64,000 nucleotides of DNA from contig JBAMDO010000062.1 of the NCBI GenBank assembly GCA_037074765.1, positions 1 through 64,000 of the forward strand, given 5' to 3'. The DNA comes from Mansonella perstans (taxonomy: Eukaryota; Nematoda; Chromadorea; Rhabditida; Onchocercidae). A program made the translations under genes and the position numbers. This document shows positions 56,036 to 64,000 of this stretch, in pieces. How positions within the stretch are numbered: the stretch's first letter is position 1; each line of letters opens with the position of its first letter. The notes under the pieces are model-generated. The model made no database searches and was not told where the DNA came from. It saw only the letters and a list, made by a program, of their open reading frames with translations.

Positions 56036-56320
56036 ATTCCGCACGGACCACTTTATAATGGAATACTACAAGACGTTGCAGTATTTTTATTCCGCACAAA
56101 CTACTTTATAATTTAATACTAGAAGACGTTATAGTATTTTCTTTCCGCACAGACTACTTAGTAATGAAATACAAAACGCTGCAGTATTTTCATTCCGCAC
56201 AGACTACTTAATAATGGAATAATACAAGACGTTATAGTATTTTTATTGCGCACATACTATTTAGTATTTTCATTCCGCAAACACTACTTAGTAATGAAAT
56301 ATTACAAAACATTGTAGTAT
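56036..56320. repeat. Tandem ~52 bp repeat with an internal hairpin
   Basis: Copies start with ATTCCGCAC near 56037, 56090, 56143, 56193, 56245 (GCGCAC variant) and 56273. Each holds ACTACTTWRTAATGGAATAC, then AGACGTT and AGTATTTT. AATACTACAA-GACG-TTGCAGTATT is an inverted repeat with one mismatch in a 10-bp stem; the second copy keeps the same layout with a different mismatch. Confidence 0.88.
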
Positions 56321-58013
56321 TTGATGGTTAACATTATATTGTGCTAAAGAATATTTAAAGTTTTTTTCATTTTGCAAGTTCTTTAGAAATTTAATTTTGC
56401 GATTAATAAATTTTTAAATTATTGAAATCTAAGTTAAAATAAAAAAAATCAAATGATAACCATCAAGTGATAGTTGAAAAAAATTTTTTTGAAAAAACCA
56501 GCTTTTCGCTATCGTTCAACATTGTACCACATTTTTAAATCAGAAAAAAACAATCTCCACACTGAAAGATCCGTAAGATTGATTAGTGATTAACTCCATG
56601 ATTTTACCTATCGCTTTGATTCACAGACAATAAACAAAATTAAGGCCATTGCTCCATTAATATAATTGTCATACCCCAATCGCTGCAACACAATTGTTTC
56701 AATACAGTCAATCTTTTTGTAAAGTATCTGTTGAGATGAATGAAATTTAAACATGTAAAGTAGAAAAATAAATATGAATTACAAATGTCAAGTGTAAAAA
56801 ATAGGCATACAAAGCATTAACAAAATTATAAAAAATTGGAAAGATTGAAAATTAAATTGAAAAAGATTTAATTACAAAATATTACAAGTAAAATCATTTG
56901 AGAACTTTTATCATTTAATAATAAATATTATCAAAAATTTTGTTTACAGTGCTTAAATGTAGCAATTATTGATCGATTTTTTTTTCGTAACAAAATAAAA
57001 CGAAAAATAAGAGAGCTGAATAAAGACTGTTTTGAAATAATCTTTTTGATGGCATTCATTGAAATTGCTTTTTTTTTTTGAAATGCACAATACTGAAAAT
57101 ACGATTAAAAAAAATGATTTCAATGACAAGTGACCTTCTGCCATAGTTTTTGATACATTTACGACGCTGTATCTTCGTATGTTTTTTTTTTCAATAGCAA
57201 CAATTTTATGAATGATTGTAATGTAACAAAACAAATTCACCTTATGAAAATCAAAAAACAATAACAATGTTGTTTTCTTGTTCAATTATTGGTAGATCAT
57301 TATCCATTCTTTGCAATCGGCATATAATATAGCTTAGGACTCGAAAGCCAAATTCATAATGAATTATCTTCGAATGATACATATAGCCCCTGTAAAGTGA
57401 CGATAATGAATTTTATTATGAAAAGTTTAGTTCAAAAGTATTTTTTGCAAATTAATTAGCCTAGATTTTTTTTTTGAAAGATTTCAATTGCAATGACTTT
57501 TTGAAATGCATTTCACATTTCCACATCACATATCATTATTTTAATTTGATTCAATAGAAAGGGAAAAATATAAGGATGCATATTTGAAGCCAAGATTTTA
57601 CCAAGTAAATATGACTACAAGCTATGCAGACATAGGAGCATTCTGCACTGATACATCCCGATACATTATGGCATTGAATTCTTTGATGAAGATCAAATAG
57701 GCGAAGTTAACAGAAATTATAATTCTGCATAAGTGAGACTCAGGAAGATAATTTCGTGATTAGCCTAAAAAAAAATTCGTGATTATTAATTAAATAAAGC
57801 AAATCAGTGAGCAAATATTAATGTCAACTTCTTGAGTGATGCAAAAATTAAAATTATATTTTTTTAATATTCATAATTGTGAAAATGGAAAAAACTTACG
57901 ACCACAATGACTGACTATTCACATTTCCAGAAAATTAAGTAATTATGTAAATGGATAAGTAAGTAAATGAAAAAATTTAAAAAGATTTAAATGAATTTCT
58001 TCCATTTCAATCA

Positions 58014-58073
58014 ATCAGCACAGATTTGTTGTAAACAACTTAAAAACAGCACAGTTTGTTGTAAACAACTTAA
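58014..58073. repeat. Two-copy direct repeat with GTTGTAAACAAC
   Basis: CAGCACAGATTTGTTGTAAA and CAGCACAGTTTGTTGTAAAC are each followed by ...CAACTTAAA. Each copy contains the small palindrome GTTG-TAAA-CAAC. Lies about 920 bp upstream of the ShK gene start. Confidence 0.75.
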
Positions 58074-58967
58074 ACAAACTTTAAATAGAATTGTAAGTGC
58101 ATAGCAGAAGTACAGCAGAAGAAATATAATCCATTAATTAGTAACAGGTAAATGTCGAAGGGCAACGCACGGATAATTTCTCGCAATTAAAAAGATTCCA
58201 TTAAATGATGCAAGAAATGACAACGAAGAGTATTTACTTTTCATCTGCATCCTTTGAAATTGAAAAGTTTTAATCTTTTATTTATAGTAGAAAATCATAG
58301 TTGGAACATTGATTTATATTTCATTTTTTTTTCAAAACTAGTATAATTATTAATTTTTTCAATGATATCATTTTTCTTAACTAAATAACTCAAAGCAGAA
58401 ATTATTAGTAACTGAAGGCTTGGAAATTTTGCAACTTTCAACCACGGAAAAATAGAAAATATAACTTTGCATCTCATTTCCTGACTTCTATCAAGATTAT
58501 CTGATCGTAAATTCCTAAAAGATTAAAAGTCGTAAATAATAGATTTAAATTTAGAAAGAAGCAAAAAGAAGTGTATTTTTGTTTTGTGTATAAGAATAAA
58601 TTACACCGCAAGATTTAACTAGTATAGTTTTTCTAACTATAATCCGATGGTCACTAAAGTCAACAAAGCAATGGCAGATGGAATTATTGGAGAATGAGAT
58701 TGGTGGTTGAGGTTAGTTCATTGGACAAAAGTTAATTCAATCAACAAAATTCCTTCAATTGTTATTCAGGATGATATTTGTTTAAATGTACCATTTGATG
58801 CGTAAATATTGCCATCATTGGTCATTGCTTATTCTATTAACATTCGATGTGCATAACTTTTTCGCCACTAATATCAACAATTAATTTATTAAGTTTCGTT
58901 TGTTGTCTATTTTAAGAATTTAAAAATTTTAAATTTGAATTTTACTAAAAAAAATGTATATTATTGA

Positions 58968-58986
58968 ATTTTTTAAATTATTATAG
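58968..58986 (+). promoter_or_regulatory. Likely spliced-leader acceptor of the ShK gene
   Basis: TTTTTTAAATTATTATAG ends three bases before the ATG at 58990. No coding exon lies upstream, so an acceptor this close to the start fits trans-splicing of a spliced leader, which is common in nematodes. Confidence 0.45.
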
Positions 58987-58989
58987 GTA

Positions 58990-60447
58990 ATGCATAATCT
59001 TTTGGAGAATTGCTTATTACTGCTATTCATTTTTATCACTTCAGTAGCTGATACTGAACAAAAATTTCAAATTATTTGCGCAGATAAATCAACATACTGC
59101 AAACGAAGAAGTCATTTGTGTCAAAGTAATGCATTTGGTCATGTCATGCAATCGCTTTGTAAAAAGTAAGTAACATTGTATGATACATGTTTTAATGTAC
59201 AGTATGTATTCATCTGTCATTGCGAGTTTTCGTACGACAAAAAATATAGAAGTTATCTCCATGAATTGGAAAAAAAATTACGATTGCGATAAAATTACGT
59301 AAAAATTACGAATTGACGATCATGCAAATTGACGATCATAAATCAAAATGATTGAGGAAAAAATAAAAAAATGAGATAAATTTAGTGATTTTAACACTTA
59401 CTGGTCAATTTATCTCCTTTTTTATAGGACATGTAATTTATGTGATGATAGTCGAGAAGAGGAAATCACAGTACAACATGAATACAAGAAAGAACCTGAT
59501 TTTGGTTTGTTTCAGCTACTGTTAAAATTTCTATCTGTTTAACTCTTAGACAATATATGACCTTTCGAGGTCATTTCTTCTATCGTATAACATGAAACGA
59601 AAGTTGTGTAGTTGTTTACAAAAATTTGTTTTGGTGATAAAATGAAAAAATTACGATGTTTAAGTCAATTAGTAAGGATTTTGTTTTAGAAGTTATAGAT
59701 ACCGATGAAGATAATGAAAATCCAGATGATGCAGACTATTCTGAATTAGAAACAATTACTGATGAAGTGAAAGAAGTGAAAGAAGTGAAAGAAGAGAAAG
59801 AAGAGAAAGAAGAAAAAGAAGTAAAAAAAGAGCCAAAAACAACATTACCTGCAACAATCCAAAGTTCTACAACAACAAAAAGCTGGCGACAAACTACTAT
59901 ATGTGTAGACTTGTCAACAGATTGTAAAGGTATTTAAAATTCAGAAATATTTCAGTGAAATTTCAAGCAATCATATGTCCAAATTTGTCTAAAATTTTCC
60001 AAATTGATTTCAACTTTTGCGATTTTCATATTTTTTGATTTTTTGAGTTTTAGATAAACGACATTTATGCAGTGAACGAACATATTTATCTTTGATGGTT
60101 GACCATTGTCCAGAAACATGTGGTTTCTGTCAATTAGGTTTGTTTTAAATATTTCAAACTGTACATGACAAATCGAATTTTATTGAAATTTGAAACAAAA
60201 CAACAACAAATTACCTCGTCATAGAAAGTAATGAATTTTCCGGTGTAATTTGCTTCTCAAATGCAGCAAGTTCAAATTTCCAGGTCAACGATCATTCAGG
60301 CAAATTATCAGTAGTATAACAAATGGTGGTATGGATATGTTGAAATGCTGGGATATTGCATCGGATTGTAACCAGTCGTTATGTAATCGCCAAATTTATC
60401 GGCGGCTTATGCAAACTGTTTGCAGGAGAACTTGCTCATTGTGTTAA
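58990..60447 (+). CDS. Secreted protein with three ShK domains (5 exons)
   Basis: Exons 58990-59165, 59428-59504, 59690-59929, 60054-60137 and 60284-60447 join in phase to 741 nt (246 residues). A signal peptide (hydrophobic LLLLFIFITSVA, probable cleavage near residue 20) is followed by three six-cysteine ShK domains: Cys 30, 37, 44, 57, 61, 64; Cys 156, 163, 170, 183, 187, 190; and Cys 214, 221, 226, 239, 243, 246, the last being the C-terminal residue. Domains 1 and 2 are split by introns. Between domains 1 and 2 lies an acidic then Lys/Glu-repeat spacer (VKE and EKE repeats, residues about 109-130) and a Thr-rich stretch. Nematodes have many such secreted ShK proteins, some attached to enzymes; this one has no catalytic domain. 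Ion-channel or immune activity cannot be inferred from sequence alone. Confidence 0.9.
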
Positions 60448-60457
60448 TGAGCAAGTT
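60429..60457 (+). promoter_or_regulatory. Perfect 12-bp hairpin over the ShK stop codon
   Basis: AACTTGCTCATT, loop GTGTT, then AATGAGCAAGTT: a perfect stem in which the stop codon TAA (60445-60447) sits at the loop-stem boundary. The left arm encodes the last Cys-Ser-Leu residues. Confidence 0.7.
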
Positions 60458-61930
60458 TGAATATGTTATAAATCTAAGAAATTCAAAAACTCGGAACTTT
60501 CAAATTATTTCAAAAAAAAAAAAAAAAAAAATAGATAATTTCTTGAATGAAGAATGTGGATGAACCCTAAAATATTATGCAATGAAGCGTTCAAATACTA
60601 AATTCAATTTGAACATCCAAAAATTTAAATACTTCTTATGATTGTAAAATACTTCTCAAGCACTACTTTCTCCTACTAAATTGAATTCAAATTAAGTCAA
60701 AAAGATGAACTTTACTGTCAGAAAGCATTCCATCCAAAACATTAAAACAAATAGCAAAAGATCTGCATACATCAATTCGTATTTTAAAAAACAAATCGGC
60801 AAAGTAATGGAGAAGATTTTCAGTATTTCCATATGATAAAAGATATTTCCAGACGATAAGACCGACATAACAAGTCGCTGTTTTGCAAAATAAACGCAAA
60901 TTCATAATTTTTCACTTTACGTAAAATGATGTCATCATGAATACAATCATAAAAAGTATTTACAGTTTTGGATGTTGACATGATATAGGCTATGTAGGAA
61001 TTATGCTTTCAAACAAAATGTAAGGTAATGAATTTTAAAAGTTTCTCAATTCCATAATCAATATCCTTCTTTATCGCTGCTCTACATTTCTTTCCTCGTC
61101 TTAGTACATTCAATTTCTAGGATGGATGTAATACGACTGGAAAACTGTCATCTTAATGAGTTGACAATAAAGTTTGCTTTAAATACTACTGTTTCCATTT
61201 AATTTTAACTTCTATTAACGATGAGATTTATCGATATAAGGTACTACAAATATGACACACATATATAAAGAAATGGATAGCGAATGATTATGTCTTAACA
61301 TTGAGAAAAAAAAAAGTAAAACTCGAATAAAACTTGAACTAGGCTGAAAGCTGTTACAATAGATTACATCTAATGGATGGATATATGGCAGTAGAGAATT
61401 TCTATTGCAAAAATTGAACTTTTTTTTTTTCAAATCGATTTCAAATTTTCAAACAATAACAGAATGAAATAATTTAGTGAGCAGATGAAGAGAATGGAAC
61501 AAGTTTTGCTTGTGGGAGAAATAAGGATCAAAACAACTGATCACTTATGTTAGAAAAAATGTGATAATCGAAACTACTAGGCAAATTGAACCAACCAAGC
61601 GGAGGTAGAAAAGGCTTCGTATGCTAAATTTTGAAAGATTTAGGATGGGATTCGGAAAGAGTACAGAAATTACATACGCTCTGAAATCATTTAAGAAAAA
61701 AAATTTTGAGTGACATCAGATAAAGCACCGAGGCACAGATATTATTAGCAAATAATTATATATCAATAAAACAACTGAACTAAAATATATATTAGAACAT
61801 TTTTAAAGAACAGATGACCATTTGGGAACAAGGCTGCTTTTCTCGGACAGCTATTTTTTTAATTGGCAATGATGCGAAGAAGAATGATCGAAAAATGCCA
61901 TATTTTTTCGCTTTCTTTTGTTGCCGGATT
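60448..61930. other. Region between convergent ShK and Ig genes
   Basis: Holds a poly-A run at 60511-60530, plus-strand AATAAA near 60891 and 61165 that could serve the ShK gene, and a 72-codon minus-strand frame (60687-60905). Otherwise featureless AT-rich DNA. Confidence 0.6.
60687..60905 (-). CDS. Possible small ORF, unrecognised
   Basis: 72 codons from ATG (MNLRLFCKTATCYVGLIVWK...) to TGA with a balanced amino-acid mix (Cys, Trp, Asp, Arg) and few homopolymer codons, unlike most chance frames here. No splice sites, family or neighbour link supports it. It may be an untranslated frame within 3' sequence. Confidence 0.2.
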   Translation of the reverse strand: MNLRLFCKTATCYVGLIVWKYLLSYGNTENLLHYFADLFFKIRIDVCRSFAICFNVLDGMLSDSKVHLFDLI

Positions 61931-61935
61931 TTATT
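61930..61935 (-). terminator. AATAAA overlapping the Ig-gene stop codon
   Basis: The last codons read ATG GAA TAA AAT on the minus strand, so AATAAA contains the stop codon. If used as the poly(A) signal, the 3'UTR would be only about 10-20 nt. No other AATAAA on this strand was noticed close by. Confidence 0.35.
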
Positions 61936-64000
61936 CCATTTGATTATTATAATTTAAAATTGGTTGCTGTTGTGACAAATTTTTAACATGTCCACGATTT
62001 TTTTGCCGCTTCTTTCGTCTGTAAATGATAGATAAAGTTTTGACTAGCAGAATCAAGTAATAATGTACATCCAAGAGACAATCTTTATCAATTGGAAGTA
62101 GCAGTGAATTTAAAATCATCTAGTTAATGAACATAAATGCAAGTGCTCCTGATTTTATAGAAGTTAAAGAAAAGTAAATGAATTAAATTTAATAAATCAA
62201 TGTACTTTTCGCGTTTTTCAACGTTGTATGTTTTATAGCGATTGAAAGCCGAGCATCCATAGATAATGATGAATAACAATATTAATATGATGACGATAGC
62301 TATTAATGGATAAATCCATCTATAAGAACCTGAAAATTTTCAAATCTATAACCGTCAAATAATCTATAATAATTTCTCATTATTGCTTGTTTTGAAATAA
62401 ATCAGTCTTTTTTCCGCTCTTTTCAGCGTTTTTTCCCCTCAAAATTTTATCATTTCTGAAATAAGGAACTGTAACATAAACATTACGTATTTCAGCACTT
62501 ATTCTGACCAAATATATTTTAATTTTTTTTCCTTTTACTAGGTGAATGCGGAAAAAATTTCTAGGATACAGCTTAAAATTTAATTTTTTTTTTGATTAAG
62601 TAAATAAATTGTTTCAACGCCTAAACTACTGAAATATATCAAAACAGTAAGGGAGAACTTACTTTTCACCCTAAGTTCACGATCCAGTCGTGATTCCCAC
62701 AGAATATTTCTACCATCAATATATAATGGAAATGAATTTCGCGCAACACATGAATAAACTCCATCATCATCAAATTCAACTTTTGCAATTTGCAAATCAT
62801 TTTCTAAGAAAGTTATCTGCTCTATCGACGCTATAACAATTTTCACTTTAATAAGTGAAAATGATGCGCAATTATAGATTATTCGAGAGATGAATTTTGT
62901 AGGCCAAAATTATACAGTAACATTCATTTTTTCCATGGCCATTAAAAATTTCATTTTTCATTGAATTATAATCCAATGTCGTTTTTTTTCGTTGAATTAC
63001 ATTTCTGGTTTCCAATTTTACCAGCATCTTCTCTATTCGATATTTTATATGGAACTTACCAACAGGTACATCATTTTTATACCATTGAATGAGTGGTTTT
63101 GGATAACCTCGTACTGGACAATTCAGCGTCACTGTTGTTCCCTCTGTTACCCTTAGAATGGAAGTTTTAACGTGGAAATGACTATCTCCAACTGCATCCA
63201 GTGTTTTCGAATGATTCACATGGAAAACAGGGCGCACTATAATGATTATAAGATCAATAAACCAATGAAGCTATAACTAGACAGTAATATCCATGAATCA
63301 GATCAACATGCTTTATCGAAGCTGTTAAAAGCGGAGCAGAAATTTTATCAATCCTTAGCCTGTTCCAATAAAAAAAAAAAAAAAAAAAAAAACTAACTAT
63401 TTACGAATAACCATCCCCATACTAACTCATTCTCTTCGGTGGTAATTTCACAGCGATATCTTCCAGCACTAAAAACTGATACATTCCCAAATTCCAAAAT
63501 TGCTCGCGTCCGATTGCTGATAATCGCTGGGATAATTTTATTATCAGAAGTTCGCACAAAATGAGCTTCTTTGATGATAACTGGTTGTTGCGTCCGATTT
63601 GACATTGCTTGACACCTAAAAAAAAAACAGCCGTTTGATTGAAACTAACTTGAACACTTTTGAATAGAATAAAACAATGCTTCTCTATTTCTTTCAATTT
63701 TAATCCTTCAAAGAAACAACTCTATTTGATTACTAAAATTTTCAAAGACTTTTTTTGATTCAATTCTTCATTTTCTTTTCATGAAATTGAAACGTCCAAA
63801 GATCTCTTCGTTTATCTTTATTTTTAGGCATATGAAACTTGTACAGTTAAATTTCAAATTTGCAATAAATTATTCGTAATGTGGTAATTAGTCGGTTGAG
63901 AAATACACAAAAAAATTTTGAACTCACCATAAATTGGGTACATTGGCCTTGAGAGGATGATCATCCCCAGATTTCGCTGAAGTAGCATCGAAAAGTACTT
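61931..64000 (-). CDS. Two-Ig-domain single-pass membrane protein (3' part; runs off the window)
   Basis: Exons in transcript order: 63928-64000 (continues beyond the window), 63398-63615, 63060-63236, 62663-62845, 62206-62329, 61931-62018. All phases agree. Ig domain 1 runs from NLWCQA (first Cys) to AGRYRCEI. Ig domain 2 runs from VTLNCPVRGYPKPLIQWYKN to DDGVYSCVARNSF. A juxtamembrane LDRELRVKSSYRW is followed by one membrane helix (IYPLIAIVIILILLFIIIYG) and a short tail with a strongly basic stretch (EKREKKRKKRQKNRG), giving an extracellular-N topology. Glycosylation sequons NRT, NVS and NHS are present in the Ig part. The layout resembles basigin/neuroplastin and the membrane-bound nematode ZIG proteins, so a cell-adhesion or neuronal-surface role is inferred; the exact orthologue is not assigned. 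The N-terminus and signal peptide are outside the window. Confidence 0.85.

Larger units (their letters stand above)
47376..58989. other. 11.6 kb divergent intergenic region rich in tandem repeats
   Basis: Lies between the divergently transcribed synthetase (minus) and ShK gene (plus), so it should hold both promoters. Apart from the listed repeats it is AT-rich, with a small GC spike at about 50545-50580 (ATCGGCGCGAGCGGG). No conserved coding sequence was recognised on either strand. Confidence 0.65.

Noticed and set aside
58990..64000. ShK and Ig genes as an operon
   Set aside because: They are convergent, on opposite strands.

Overview
The window is nuclear DNA of a nematode. It is very AT-rich, and every gene is split by many short introns with strong GT..TTTNCAG-type borders. 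The gene content fits (PAR-1/MARK kinase, ACSF2-type acyl-CoA synthetase, a multi-ShK secreted protein, a small immunoglobulin-superfamily membrane protein). Style and composition look like a filarial (clade III) worm, but the species cannot be fixed from sequence alone. No tRNA, rRNA, CRISPR array or intact transposon was seen.

Layout. (1) 1-2893: upstream DNA with microsatellites, a short repeat just before the par-1 start, and one possible alternative first exon. (2) 2894-33359, plus strand: par-1, a ~30 kb gene of about 25 exons. A low-complexity, poly-Q-containing N-terminus is followed by a 17 kb intron full of simple repeats, then the kinase, UBA, long spacer and KA1 exons. Phases join cleanly across all exons except one ambiguous junction (29931 to about 32100). 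(3) 33360-36845: non-coding DNA between two convergent genes. (4) 36846-47375, minus strand: an ACSF2-like acyl-CoA synthetase in 17 exons with fully consistent phases (653 residues), including one GC-AG intron. (5) 47376-58989: 11.6 kb divergent intergenic region dominated by tandem repeats (a ~100 bp repeat, a CA-rich minisatellite, an ATC/ATT repeat, a ~30 bp repeat and a ~52 bp hairpin-bearing repeat). (6) 58990-60447, plus strand: a five-exon gene for a 246-residue secreted protein with three ShK domains. (7) 61931 to beyond 64000, minus strand: the 3' part of a gene for a two-Ig, single-pass membrane protein with a basic tail.

The genes are not an evident operon: their orientations alternate (+ - + -). 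They share no single pathway. PAR-1 acts in cell polarity and microtubule control, the ACSF2-like enzyme activates fatty acids, and the ShK and Ig proteins act in secretion or at the cell surface. The most useful leads are the coding-like island inside the synthetase's first intron (45797-45930), the ambiguous PAR-1 spacer junction, the perfect hairpin over the ShK stop codon, the GC-AG intron, and the tandem hairpin repeat at 56036-56320. No previously undescribed biological system could be demonstrated.
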